A stretch of 64,000 nt of DNA from assembly GCA_963824705.1 (NCBI GenBank), contig CAWGQE010000003.1, positions 1,116,001 through 1,180,000 of the forward strand. Direction: 5' to 3'. The notes below the pieces were generated by a model. The model was not told where the DNA came from, ran no database searches, and saw only the letters and a list, made by a program, of their open reading frames with translations. How positions within the stretch are numbered: position 1 is the first letter of the stretch; each line of letters begins with the position of its first letter. Shown one piece after another: positions 16,677-26,664 of the stretch. Origin of the DNA: VRUE01 sp963824705. Its GTDB lineage: Bacteria; Actinomycetota; Thermoleophilia; Solirubrobacterales; 70-9. Position numbers and translations under genes: made by a program.

Positions 16677-19600
16677 GTGTTCAAGTTGGAGGCGCCGTAC
16701 CGAGGTTCCCGAGCTGGCCGTTTTCCGCAATTCCGCCAACTCATGGCCCTTCGGCGAATCAAGGCATCAGGATACGTGCGCGCTTTGGCGGCCCTCGCTG
16801 CGATGCTCATTGCCGCCGTGTTGGCGCCCGCGACGGCCCTCTCATCGCCTCCTAGCAATGCCTTCCGCTTTGTGCACGATGCCGATGGCCGACTCAAGGC
16901 AGCGATCGATCCCGAAGGCGACACTGCCGTCTACAGCTGGGATGCCGCCGGGAACCTGCTCTCGATCTCTCGCCATGCCTCCTCGAAACTGTCGATCGCC
17001 GAGCTGAGCCCCGCCAAAGGGGAAGTCGGCGCGACGGTCACAATCGAAGGGACCGGGTTCTCGACGACCCCGACCTCCGACACGGTCAAATTCAACGGCA
17101 CTGCGGCGACCGTTAGCGCTGCGAGCGCCACTTCGCTGACCGTCAAAGTCCCTGGCGGGGCCACTACGGGCTCCGTGACCGTCTCGACGCCCGGAGAAGG
17201 CCCGGTGACGAGCCCCGAAAGCTTCACGGTCGCCGAATCCTCGGCCCCCCACATCTCCTCGATCTCGCCGAGCGTGGCCGCAGCCGGAGAAGAAATCACG
17301 ATGTCGGGCTCGAACTTCGAACCTACGATCGCTGCCAATTCCCTCACCCTCAATCAGTCCAGGCCGGAAATGACCTCGGCGTCATCGAGCACGATCAAAT
17401 TCAAAGTGCCAACGGCAACGCTCGGCGGCCATATCTCGGTGGCGACTCCGGAAGGGTCGAGCACCGGCCCCGATCTCTTCATTCCGCCGAACGGGATCGC
17501 GGCGTCGAAAGTCGGATCGACGGGCAGGTTCTCGCTCGGGGCATCGAAAACCGTTGAATTCGCGGGGTCTGAAAAAGTCGCTCTGTTGCTGTTCGACGGT
17601 ACCGCCGGACACCGAGTCTCGATGTCGTTCTCCGAAAGCACGGTCACCAGCGGCTCTGTCTCGATCTGGAGCTCGTCTGGCACCCAGATCGCCTCCTCGA
17701 GCTTCTCGAAAAGCGAAGGCGGATTCCTCGAAGAAACCTCACCCCTTCCGAGCACCGGCACCTACACCGTCTTGTTCACGCCATCTGGCGCCAGCGCCGG
17801 CTCGGTCAAAATGGCTTCCTATGACGTGCCCGGGCTGACCGGCTCGATCACCCCCGCCGCCACCGCCGAAGGCACCACCCAGCACGTCGGGATCACCATC
17901 CCCGGTCAGAACGCCCGCTACTCGGTGACGGTGACCGCAGGCGAGAGGGTCTCCCTGCGCACCAACAACTCCAACTTCACCGGCGGCTACCAGATGAAGT
18001 GGCTCAAACCCAACGGCGAAATCCTCTCCAGCATCGGCTTCGGCGCCAAAGAAAACTGGTTCTGGGATCCGCAGACCTTCACCAGCGCGGGCACCTACAC
18101 GCTCATGCTCGACCCCACCAGCGCCTACACCGGCTCGGTCGACCTGCAGCTCTGGGAAGACCCCGACATCACCGGCCAGACGATCACGCCCTCGGCCGAA
18201 GGCGGCTCTGTCACCTCGACGATCAAAGTGCCCGGCCAGCGCGAGCTGGTCACCTTCTCGGGGACCAAAGAACAAAAAATCTTCGTGAACGCCTCCGAAA
18301 GCACGATCAGCGGTGGCGGCTCGATCTCGATCCTCAAGCCCGGCGGCTCTGAACTGTCCGGTAGCAACGGCAGCTTCGGCTTCCACGAGCCGGTGACCCT
18401 GCCCGAAACGGGCACCTACACCTTCGTCATCGACCCCTATTCCACGGGATCGTCGCCCATCTCCGGCGCCACCGGCAGCATCAAACTGACTGCCTATGCC
18501 GGCGAAGACCTGACCGGCTCGATCACCCCCGCCGCCACCGCCGAAGGCACCACCCAGCACGTCGGGATCACCATCCCCGGTCAGAACGCCCGCTACTCGG
18601 TGACGGTGACCGCAGGCGAGAGGGTCTCCCTGCGCACCAACAACTCCAACTTCACCGGCGGCTACCAGATGAAGTGGCTCAAACCCAACGGCGAAATCCT
18701 CTCCAGCATCGGCTTCGGCGCCAAAGAAAACTGGTTCTGGGATCCGCAGACCTTCACCAGCGCGGGCACCTACACGCTCATGCTCGACCCCACCAGCGCC
18801 TACACCGGCTCGGTCGACCTGCAGCTCTGGGAAGACCCCGACATCACCGGCCAGACGATCACGCCCTCGGCCGAAGGCGGCTCTGTCACCTCGACGATCA
18901 AAGTGCCCGGCCAGCGCGAGCTGGTCACCTTCTCGGGGACCAAAGAACAAAAAATCTTCGTGAACGCCTCCGAAAGCACGATCAGCGGTGGCGGCTCGAT
19001 CTCGATCCTCAAGCCCGGCGGCTCTGAACTGTCCGGTAGCAACGGCAGCTTCGGCTTCCACGAGCCGGTGACCCTGCCCGAAACGGGCACCTACACCTTC
19101 GTCATCGACCCCTATTCCACGGGATCGTCGCCCATCTCCGGCGCCACCGGCAGCATCAAACTGACTGCCTATGCCGGCGAAGACCTGACCGGCTCGATCA
19201 CCCCCGCCGCCACCGCCGAAGGCACCACCCAGCACGTCGGGATCACCATCCCCGGTCAGAACGCCCGCTACTCGGTGACGGTGACCGCAGGCGAGAGGGT
19301 CTCCCTGCGCACCAACAACTCCAACTTCACCGGCGGCTACCAGATGAAGTGGCTCAAACCCAACGGCGAAATCCTCTCCAGCATCGGCTTCGGCGCCAAA
19401 GAAAACTGGTTCTGGGATCCGCAGACCTTCACCAGCGCGGGCACCTACACGCTCATGCTCGACCCCACCAGCGCCTACACCGGCTCGGTCGACCTGCAGC
19501 TCTGGGAAGACCCCGACATCACCGGCCAGACGATCACGCCCTCGGCCGAAGGCGGCTCTGTCACCTCGACGATCAAAGTGCCCGGCCAGCGCGAGCTGGT

Positions 19601-22600
19601 CACCTTCTCGGGGACCAAAGAAGAGAGCCTTTCTTGGAAGCCGACCGAAAACACGATCTCCGGCAGCGGCGAAATCAAGATCCTCAAGCCCAACGGTTCC
19701 GAACTCGCCGGCGGTGGCGCCGGCTTCACTGCCGGCTTCCATAACCCGATCATCCTGCCCGAAACGGGCACTTACACCTTCGTCATCGACCCCTATTCCA
19801 CCGGATCGTCGCCCGTCTCAAACGGCACCGGCAGCATCAAACTGACTGCCTATGAAGTCAGCGGCGGCTCGATCACCCCCGCTGCCACCGCCGAAGGCAC
19901 CACCCAGCACGTCGCCACGTCCTTCGCCGGCCAGGTCTCCCACTACTCGGTGACGATGACCGCTGGCGAGAAGGTCTCCCTGCGCACCAACAACTCGAAC
20001 TTCACCGCCGGCTACACGATCAAGTGGCTGAACTCCAAAGGCGAATCGGTCTTCAGCGAACACTGGAGCGCCAAAGAAAACTGGTTCTGGGACACCAAGA
20101 CCTTCACCACCGCCGGCACCTACACGCTCGTTGTTGACCCCGACTCCGCCGCCACCGGCTCGGTCGACCTGCAGCTCTGGGAAGACCCCGACATCACCGG
20201 CCAGACGATCACGCCCTCGACCGAAGGCGGCTCCGTCACCTCGACGATCAAAGTGCCCGGCCAGCGCGAGCTGATTGCCTTCTCGGGGGCCGCATCACAG
20301 CTGGTGACGGTCAAAGCCACGGAATCGACGATCGCCAGCGGCACGATGTCGGTGCTGAAGCCAGACGGCTCGCTGCTCTCGGGAAGCGAAAAAAGCTTCT
20401 CGTCTAGCTCGAGCGGCAGAGCGGAACTGACTCTGCCCACGACCGGCACCTACAAGGTCGTGATCGATCCTTCCTCGACCGGGAGTGCAGCGATCACCAA
20501 CGGCACCGGAAGCGTGAAAGTGACCGTCTATCTTGGATCGCACGTCGCTTGGTTCGGCCCCATGCAGTCGACGACCGAGCTGGCAAGCCTGGTGACCTCG
20601 AACCCGCCCCAGCCACCGGGATACTCGAATATCTCGGGTCGATCACCGGCCAACTCTTCCCACTCGGAGGTCGCGTCTTCGTCCTCGACCTCGGTGTCGC
20701 CAACGCGTGGATTCGAGGGGAAGGGGCATCGCAGCTCCCACCCCGAGCGCTCTCGCAAGGGTAGGTCCAAGAACACCCACCACCGGACCAACTCGCGACC
20801 GAATCGGCACGTCAAAAAGGGCGCCCTCGCCGCTGAGCTCCGGGCGTTCCACCCAGCCGCCGTCAAGGTTTGGCATCCACCCAGGAACATTCCTGGGTGG
20901 GAAGCCGCAGAACCGAAGAGCCCCTGGGCGAAGATAGGGGATCTACAGGCGCCCGCCGGCACGACTGCCCTCGCCGGGCAAGCCCTCGAGCGCAACGGTT
21001 TGCCCCTGGCCGGGGTTCATCTCTCCGTAGAGGGCACCTCCACCGGGACCACGACCGACGAGTCGGGGAGGTTCCTGCTCTCCGGGCTCCCCGCGGGTCA
21101 CCAAACCCTCGTGGTGGACGGCGAATCGGTGCCTGGCGATCGACGCTACGGAAGCTATGAGGTCAGCGTCGACCTCGCGGATCACAAGACCACGACGCTG
21201 GATTACACGATCTGGCTGACGCCTCTGGATCGGGCCGGCAATCGACAGATCGCATCCCCGACCGAGCACGAGACCAACCTGACGACCCCCAGCGTTCCAG
21301 GGCTTGAAGTCCGCATTCCAGCAGGCACCGTGATCAGAAGCGCCGCAGGAAAGACGGTCAAGGACCTCAACATCACGGCGATTCCGGTCAATCAAGCACC
21401 GTTCCCGCTGCCGCCTTTCGTGCCCATCCCGGTCTACTTCACGATCCAGCCGGGGCGCGCCTACCTTAGTAAGGGCGCGCAGATCGTCTATCCGAATTGG
21501 GGCGACCTAAGACCCGGCCAGCGTGCCGAGTTTTGGAACTACGACCCCAAGGATCGGGGCTGGTATGTCTACGGCAGGGGCACGGTCAGCGCGGATGGAA
21601 AGCAGGTCGTCCCGGATCCGGGAGTGCGGGTGTGGCAGTTCACCGGCGCGATGCTGGCCTCCAGCCCTCTGCCTCCTGGGACCGGCCCTACGGGCACCTC
21701 GAGCGGAGATCCGGTGGATCTCTTCAGCGGCCTGTTCACCTACCACCAGCGTGATCTCGCTCTCCCAGACACCCTCCCGATCGACATTCAGCGCACCTAC
21801 CGGCCAGCCGACTCCAACTCCTACAGCTTTGGCATCGGCACCACCAACCAATATGACCTGCGTCTGTGGTCGGGCGCCGGAGCCGCCGAAGCCAACCTGA
21901 TATTGCCCAGCGGCCAGCGCGTGCATTACGTGCGGATCTCCGCTGGAACCGGATTCTCGGATGGGGAATACAAATCCACGAGTACCCCAGGTCCGTTCTA
22001 TGCCTCAACCTTGAAATACAACCCATCGGGTGGTGGGGCGTACTGGAATCTGCAGCTGACGAATGGAATGACCTATGTATTCGGCGTAGGAAGGCTGCTG
22101 GAAGTACGGGACAGCCACGGCAACAAGCTCGTGATCACGCGCAGCGGCGAAGACATGACCCAGATAACCGCGCCTCACGGGCGTTGGGTCAAGTTCACCT
22201 ACGACGGTTCTCATCGGATCACTGAACTGACCGACAATGGCGGCAGGCACGTCAAATACACCTACACCTCCGGGCGCCTGACGAAAGTCGTAGGCCTTGG
22301 GGGCCGTACGACGGAATACGAATACGACGGTTCGGGCCGGATGAAAGCGGTCATCAACGCCCGGGGCAATAAATATCTCCAGGTCGCCTACGACGCCAAC
22401 GGCCGGGTCGAAAAACAGACCTCGGGCGATGGTGCGACGTTTGGCTTCGCCTACAAATTGAACAAAGCCGGCGAAGATGAAGCGACGACGATCACCGACC
22501 CCCTCGGCCGCCAGCGCGAAGTTCAGTTCAATTCCCAGGGCTTCCCGACCAACGAAACCGAAGCGCCAGGGACCGAACTTGCTCAGACGACCAGCATCGA

Positions 22601-24854
22601 ACGCCAGCCCGAAACCGGCTTGATCCTCTCGGAAACCGATCCCCTCGGCCGCGAGACGGATCTTGAATACGACAGCAACGGCAACGTCAAAGAAGCAACG
22701 AGGCTGGCCGGCACGGGCGAAGCCCAGACGACGAAATACGCCTACGAAACGGGCACCAATCGGATCACCGAAGAAACCGATCCGCTCGGCCACACCACGA
22801 AATACCAGTACGGCGTCGGTGGTGAACTGCTCAAGCGCACCGATCCGCTCGGACACGAAGTGACTTTCGAATACAACAGCGATGGGCAGCCGACCGCGAT
22901 CACGAATGCCGAAAGCGAGACGACGAAACTCGGCTATGAATCCGGTGACCTCGTCGCTGTGACCAATCCGCTAGGCCGTACGACGAGTCAGTTCGTCGAT
23001 GCTCTCGGCCGCGTGCGGGCTATCACCCTGCCGGGCGGGGAGCGCTATCTCTATGGCTACAACGAAGCCAACCAGCCGACGAGCGTGAGAACGCCGTCGG
23101 GCGCCGAAACGACGATGGAATACGACGCTGATGGTAATCCGATCAAGCTCATTGATCCGCGCGGCGGCGAAACGATCTCGACCTACGACACGATGGACCG
23201 GATCGAAAGCGAAACCGACCCGCTGAAACACACGGCGGAATGGAGTTACGACAAAGATGGCGAGCTGGTCGAAGCGATCGACCGGCGTGGCCAGGTCTCG
23301 CAGTTCGGCCACGACGGGCTAGGACGTTTGGCCAGTGCCAGCTTCGGCGTCTTAGGCGAAACGGCGGAAAGCACGATCGGCTACGAATACGACGAAGGCA
23401 ACCGGCTGACCAAAGTGAGCGATAGCGCCAGCGGAGAATTCGCCCCCTCCTACGACAACCTCGACCAGCTCACCGGCATCGAAGGGCCCAACGGCAGCGT
23501 CGGCTACGAATACGACGCCGCGGGTAGGCGCACGCTGATGACCGCGCCAGGCCTGGGGACGGTCGCCTACGAATACGACAAAGCCAATCGGCTGACCGAA
23601 GTCGCCGGTGGCGAACAGAACGTCTCGCTCGGCTACGACAAAGCCGACCGGCTCGAACACCTGACGCTGCCGGATGGGATCGAACAACGCTACGGCTACG
23701 ACAAAGCGGGAGAGACGACCTCGATTGCCTACAAGCATGGCGAAAGCACCCTGGGCGAGATCGACTACGCCTTCGACGTCGACGGACGCACCGAAGCGAT
23801 GTGGGGGAGCTATGCTCGGTTGGCGCTTCCAGAAGCGCTGAAATCCGCCAAATACAACGCCGGTAACGAGATGATCGAACGCGAAGGCAAAGAACTCAGC
23901 TATGACGCGGACGGCAACCCGACCTCGGACGGCTCGAGCGAATACAGCTGGGACGCCCGCGGGCAGCTCAGCGCGATCAGCGGCGCTCACAGCGCCAGTT
24001 TCGGCTACGACCCGTTCGGCCGGCGCATCTCGAAGACGCTCGGCGGCACCACGACCGAACTGCTCTATGACGGACCCAACGTCGTTCAGGAATCGGTTGA
24101 AGGATCGGTCACGGCCGACCTGCTCACCGGCCTACGCCCAGACCAGCTTTTCGCGCGCATGACCGGCGGTGGCACCGACAGCTACCTGACCGACAAGCTC
24201 GGCAGCACGATCGCGCTCGCTAACGGCTCAGCCGAAACCAAAACCAGCTACACCTACGACCCGTTCGGGGGCGCAACCGAAGCCGGCGAACCAAGCGACA
24301 ACCCGTTCCAGTTCACCGGACGGGAAAACGACGGTACCGGCCTTCAGTACAACCGCGCTCGCTACTACAACCCGATGACCGGGCGCTTCATAAGCCGGGA
24401 CCCTGCTGGGTTTAACGGCAGCGGAAGCAACCTGTATTGGTACACCTTTAGCGATCCGCTTGATTTCACGGACCCGAGTGGCGAATGTGCTCCGTGGGAA
24501 CTGTGTATACCCAACCCGATCACGACCACTGAAGACGCAGCTCACAAGATTGGCAACTGGGTCAGCAACGCACCGGGTGCCGCCAGTAAAGCTGCTGAAC
24601 TTGTGGAAGGCGTTGAGAATGAAGTTGGCCACTTCTTCGAAATCCACACCCATCCCCAGCCTTGTCCCGGCTTGATGGCCGATATCAATCCGTTGACGGG
24701 ATGTCCCGAAGTGGAGCACCATCCGCACTCGCCAGATCCGGAGCCGCCTGACATAACCCCGATCATGCCAATCGACCCGCAGCACCCGGTACCTGTCGAG
24801 CCTAGCGTTCCCAGGATTCCGATCAGGCCGATATCCCCAATCGAGATCCCATGA
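16677..24854 (+). CDS. Secreted Rhs/YD-repeat protein with IPT/TIG and tandem repeat domains
   Basis: 2,725 aa from a GTG with good SD; an ATG at 16743 would give a cleaner signal peptide (MALRRIKASGYVRALAALAA...). Order: signal peptide; short YD-like segment (FRFVHDADGRLKAAIDPEGD); two IPT/TIG domains (~105-280); four beta-rich repeats of ~225 aa (~385-1285), the first three near-identical in DNA; a basic Ser-rich linker (~1310-1390); a carboxypeptidase-regulatory-like domain (~1420-1510); the Rhs opening DPVDLFSGLFTYHQRDLALP; many YD repeats; and the core end RARYYNPMTGRFISRDPAG. The ~130-residue C-terminus is His/Pro rich with no known toxin. GAA-biased codons. Confidence 0.92.
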   Translation: MFKLEAPYRGSRAGRFPQFRQLMALRRIKASGYVRALAALAAMLIAAVLAPATALSSPPSNAFRFVHDADGRLKAAIDPEGDTAVYSWDAAGNLLSISRHASSKLSIAELSPAKGEVGATVTIEGTGFSTTPTSDTVKFNGTAATVSAASATSLTVKVPGGATTGSVTVSTPGEGPVTSPESFTVAESSAPHISSISPSVAAAGEEITMSGSNFEPTIAANSLTLNQSRPEMTSASSSTIKFKVPTATLGGHISVATPEGSSTGPDLFIPPNGIAASKVGSTGRFSLGASKTVEFAGSEKVALLLFDGTAGHRVSMSFSESTVTSGSVSIWSSSGTQIASSSFSKSEGGFLEETSPLPSTGTYTVLFTPSGASAGSVKMASYDVPGLTGSITPAATAEGTTQHVGITIPGQNARYSVTVTAGERVSLRTNNSNFTGGYQMKWLKPNGEILSSIGFGAKENWFWDPQTFTSAGTYTLMLDPTSAYTGSVDLQLWEDPDITGQTITPSAEGGSVTSTIKVPGQRELVTFSGTKEQKIFVNASESTISGGGSISILKPGGSELSGSNGSFGFHEPVTLPETGTYTFVIDPYSTGSSPISGATGSIKLTAYAGEDLTGSITPAATAEGTTQHVGITIPGQNARYSVTVTAGERVSLRTNNSNFTGGYQMKWLKPNGEILSSIGFGAKENWFWDPQTFTSAGTYTLMLDPTSAYTGSVDLQLWEDPDITGQTITPSAEGGSVTSTIKVPGQRELVTFSGTKEQKIFVNASESTISGGGSISILKPGGSELSGSNGSFGFHEPVTLPETGTYTFVIDPYSTGSSPISGATGSIKLTAYAGEDLTGSITPAATAEGTTQHVGITIPGQNARYSVTVTAGERVSLRTNNSNFTGGYQMKWLKPNGEILSSIGFGAKENWFWDPQTFTSAGTYTLMLDPTSAYTGSVDLQLWEDPDITGQTITPSAEGGSVTSTIKVPGQRELVTFSGTKEESLSWKPTENTISGSGEIKILKPNGSELAGGGAGFTAGFHNPIILPETGTYTFVIDPYSTGSSPVSNGTGSIKLTAYEVSGGSITPAATAEGTTQHVATSFAGQVSHYSVTMTAGEKVSLRTNNSNFTAGYTIKWLNSKGESVFSEHWSAKENWFWDTKTFTTAGTYTLVVDPDSAATGSVDLQLWEDPDITGQTITPSTEGGSVTSTIKVPGQRELIAFSGAASQLVTVKATESTIASGTMSVLKPDGSLLSGSEKSFSSSSSGRAELTLPTTGTYKVVIDPSSTGSAAITNGTGSVKVTVYLGSHVAWFGPMQSTTELASLVTSNPPQPPGYSNISGRSPANSSHSEVASSSSTSVSPTRGFEGKGHRSSHPERSRKGRSKNTHHRTNSRPNRHVKKGALAAELRAFHPAAVKVWHPPRNIPGWEAAEPKSPWAKIGDLQAPAGTTALAGQALERNGLPLAGVHLSVEGTSTGTTTDESGRFLLSGLPAGHQTLVVDGESVPGDRRYGSYEVSVDLADHKTTTLDYTIWLTPLDRAGNRQIASPTEHETNLTTPSVPGLEVRIPAGTVIRSAAGKTVKDLNITAIPVNQAPFPLPPFVPIPVYFTIQPGRAYLSKGAQIVYPNWGDLRPGQRAEFWNYDPKDRGWYVYGRGTVSADGKQVVPDPGVRVWQFTGAMLASSPLPPGTGPTGTSSGDPVDLFSGLFTYHQRDLALPDTLPIDIQRTYRPADSNSYSFGIGTTNQYDLRLWSGAGAAEANLILPSGQRVHYVRISAGTGFSDGEYKSTSTPGPFYASTLKYNPSGGGAYWNLQLTNGMTYVFGVGRLLEVRDSHGNKLVITRSGEDMTQITAPHGRWVKFTYDGSHRITELTDNGGRHVKYTYTSGRLTKVVGLGGRTTEYEYDGSGRMKAVINARGNKYLQVAYDANGRVEKQTSGDGATFGFAYKLNKAGEDEATTITDPLGRQREVQFNSQGFPTNETEAPGTELAQTTSIERQPETGLILSETDPLGRETDLEYDSNGNVKEATRLAGTGEAQTTKYAYETGTNRITEETDPLGHTTKYQYGVGGELLKRTDPLGHEVTFEYNSDGQPTAITNAESETTKLGYESGDLVAVTNPLGRTTSQFVDALGRVRAITLPGGERYLYGYNEANQPTSVRTPSGAETTMEYDADGNPIKLIDPRGGETISTYDTMDRIESETDPLKHTAEWSYDKDGELVEAIDRRGQVSQFGHDGLGRLASASFGVLGETAESTIGYEYDEGNRLTKVSDSASGEFAPSYDNLDQLTGIEGPNGSVGYEYDAAGRRTLMTAPGLGTVAYEYDKANRLTEVAGGEQNVSLGYDKADRLEHLTLPDGIEQRYGYDKAGETTSIAYKHGESTLGEIDYAFDVDGRTEAMWGSYARLALPEALKSAKYNAGNEMIEREGKELSYDADGNPTSDGSSEYSWDARGQLSAISGAHSASFGYDPFGRRISKTLGGTTTELLYDGPNVVQESVEGSVTADLLTGLRPDQLFARMTGGGTDSYLTDKLGSTIALANGSAETKTSYTYDPFGGATEAGEPSDNPFQFTGRENDGTGLQYNRARYYNPMTGRFISRDPAGFNGSGSNLYWYTFSDPLDFTDPSGECAPWELCIPNPITTTEDAAHKIGNWVSNAPGAASKAAELVEGVENEVGHFFEIHTHPQPCPGLMADINPLTGCPEVEHHPHSPDPEPPDITPIMPIDPQHPVPVEPSVPRIPIRPISPIEIP
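17835..19622 (+). repeat. 675-bp tandem repeat inside the Rhs gene
   Basis: Units begin at 17835, 18510 and 19185. Units 1 and 2 appear identical at DNA level; unit 3 matches until about 19622, where it diverges into a degenerate fourth unit. The exact identity points to very recent duplication or ongoing gene conversion and could also cause assembly collapse, so the true copy number may be higher. Confidence 0.9.
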
Positions 24855-24886
24855 GTAAGTACGCGGAGGAAGGCCCCATCTAATCT

Positions 24887-25360
24887 ATGCAGATGTTTTC
24901 GATCATAGGCCTTGGTGTGATGCTGCTGCTGTGGTTAGCCACGCTGCGTACTCTGGCGTGGTCTTGGCAAAGGCATCTTCCGGTTGCCATCGCTGCCGGC
25001 ATTGAGGTAGACGGGGAGTTCCGCGGGCTGACGTCTTCACAAGTTATTTGGCGTAATGTTCAGCGCCATACTTGGGGATGGACGGCGTTCTTCTTTGGCT
25101 TTTTCCTTCTCCTAGACATTGCAGACTTTCCGACTTGGCAGCGACTTGGAATCGCAATAGTCCTCTCGGCTTACTGGGGAATCATCCGGGTTCAGCAGGA
25201 TGAGAAGGGTAGTCAGGAGGGCGAGTCGCGACGCGACATGCTCTTTGGGCCTGTGAAAGATCAGGTGTGGTATCGAAGCCTCGCGGTCGGTGAGTGGTTT
25301 GGATATTTGGGCCTGATTGTGTTCGCGAGCCAGATCCTCGCCGAAGCCTTTGGCGCATAG
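24887..25360 (+). CDS. Integral membrane protein following the Rhs gene (possible immunity protein)
   Basis: 157 aa with an N-terminal helix (MFSIIGLGVMLLLWLATL), two central helices (WTAFFFGFFLLLDIA, IAIVLSAYWGIIRVQ) and a C-terminal helix (WFGYLGLIVFASQILAEAF). Starts 32 bases after the Rhs stop. Noticeably lower GC than neighbours. Immunity to the Rhs C-terminus is suggested only by position. Confidence 0.65.
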   Translation: MQMFSIIGLGVMLLLWLATLRTLAWSWQRHLPVAIAAGIEVDGEFRGLTSSQVIWRNVQRHTWGWTAFFFGFFLLLDIADFPTWQRLGIAIVLSAYWGIIRVQQDEKGSQEGESRRDMLFGPVKDQVWYRSLAVGEWFGYLGLIVFASQILAEAFGA

Positions 25361-25377
25361 AGCGAAGAGATAAGCCC

Positions 25378-26664
25378 TTGACGGTTCGGCGCAGGGACCC
25401 GACCGACTCCTCTGGCCGTGCGGGTATTACGAGGCGCGGCGCGCTTGCAGGCGCTGCGATGTTCGGATTGGGTGTCGGCCTGGATAGAGCTCTGGGTGGC
25501 TCCGATGGAGGAGATGGGCGTGGTAACGCGAGCTATTCAGCGGACCCTGTCTCGTTCTACGGGAAGTATCAGGCGGGTATCAGCACGCCTGCTCAAGAAT
25601 TCGTCAACTTCGCTGCCTTCGACATTACGAGCGATTCGAGCGATGATCTGCGCAGTCTTCTCCAAGAGTGGACCCAGGCGGCAGCTAGTCTGACCGTTGG
25701 GCGTCCATATGAGTCGGGCTCTATGAGGCCCGCTCAACCGCCAGTCGATACGGGGGAGGCGATCGGGCTTGATCCTGCTCAACTCACGATCACGATCGGG
25801 TTTGGGCCGAGCCTTTTCGGGTCGGTGGCAGGGTTGGGCTCCAACTTCACGAAACTCCGGCCGGCGGCGTTGCGCCGGCTTCCGTCCTTTCGGGGGGAGA
25901 GTCTCGATCCCACCCGCTCTTATGGCGACCTCTGTGTCCAGGCATGTGCCGACGATCCACAGGTCGCCTTTCACGCCATCCACGTCTTCACCAAGATTGC
26001 TGCCAGCGTGGCGACGTTGCGTTGGTCCCAACCCGGCTTTGGGCGTACCTCGGCGACGAGTCGCTTACAGGGGACCACCCGCAACCTGATGGGTTTCAAG
26101 GATGGCACCGACAACATCCGCGCCGAGGACACCGACGCGATGGCAAGATTCGTTTGGGTCCAGCCCGGTGACGGCCCGGGCTGGATGAACGGAGGTAGCT
26201 ATCTCGTCGTGCGCCGTATCCAGATGCTCTTCGATGTCTGGGACGCGACCAGCCTCGAAGGCCAAGAGCGTGTGTTCGGCCGCAAGAAGCTCAGCGGTGC
26301 GCCGCTCGGTGGGCACGATGAGTACGACCCGGTTGACCTCTCTGCCAAGAGGAACGGCGAGCTCACGATCCCTGCGGACGCGCACATCCGCCTCGCCAGC
26401 CCCACCAATAACGGCGACCAGAGAATCCTGCGACGCGGCTACTCCTACACGGAACCGACCGAACCCGGCTCCGGCCAGATCGACTCCGGCCTTCTCTTCA
26501 TCTGCTTCCAGCGCGACCCGGAGCGCCAGTTCATCCCACTTCAGCGCCGCCTCGCCGACTCTGACGCGCTCAATCACCACACGCTGCATACGGCCAGCGC
26601 GATCTTCGCCTGCCCGCCGGGAATCAAGGCCGGCGGCTTCATTGGCGAAGGGCTGTTTGCTTAG
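25378..26664 (+). CDS. DyP-type heme peroxidase, Tat-exported (EfeB-like)
   Basis: 428 aa from a TTG at 25378; the frame is open upstream but the Tat signal fixes the region. Twin-arginine signal ITRRGALAGAAMFGLGVG at about 18-36; DyP family motif GFKDGTDNI with the catalytic Asp at about residue 240; the later R/H-rich region (GHDEYDPVDL, RILRRGYSYTEP) matches the family heme side. Oxidises dyes or acts with iron-uptake EfeUOB systems; no efeU/efeO is seen here. Ends convergently with the next gene, overlapping by 4 bases. Confidence 0.9.
   Translation: MTVRRRDPTDSSGRAGITRRGALAGAAMFGLGVGLDRALGGSDGGDGRGNASYSADPVSFYGKYQAGISTPAQEFVNFAAFDITSDSSDDLRSLLQEWTQAAASLTVGRPYESGSMRPAQPPVDTGEAIGLDPAQLTITIGFGPSLFGSVAGLGSNFTKLRPAALRRLPSFRGESLDPTRSYGDLCVQACADDPQVAFHAIHVFTKIAASVATLRWSQPGFGRTSATSRLQGTTRNLMGFKDGTDNIRAEDTDAMARFVWVQPGDGPGWMNGGSYLVVRRIQMLFDVWDATSLEGQERVFGRKKLSGAPLGGHDEYDPVDLSAKRNGELTIPADAHIRLASPTNNGDQRILRRGYSYTEPTEPGSGQIDSGLLFICFQRDPERQFIPLQRRLADSDALNHHTLHTASAIFACPPGIKAGGFIGEGLFA

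Noticed and set aside
17739..19742. 667-aa minus-strand repetitive frame, GFGGGGG-rich
   Set aside because: Antisense of the Rhs tandem repeats in GC-rich DNA; no start signals, and the sense frame has signal peptide, TIG and YD motifs.
17835..20535. CRISPR-like or IS-related repeat array
   Set aside because: Units are 675 bp, contiguous, in frame and part of a coding sequence; no spacers or terminal inverted repeats.
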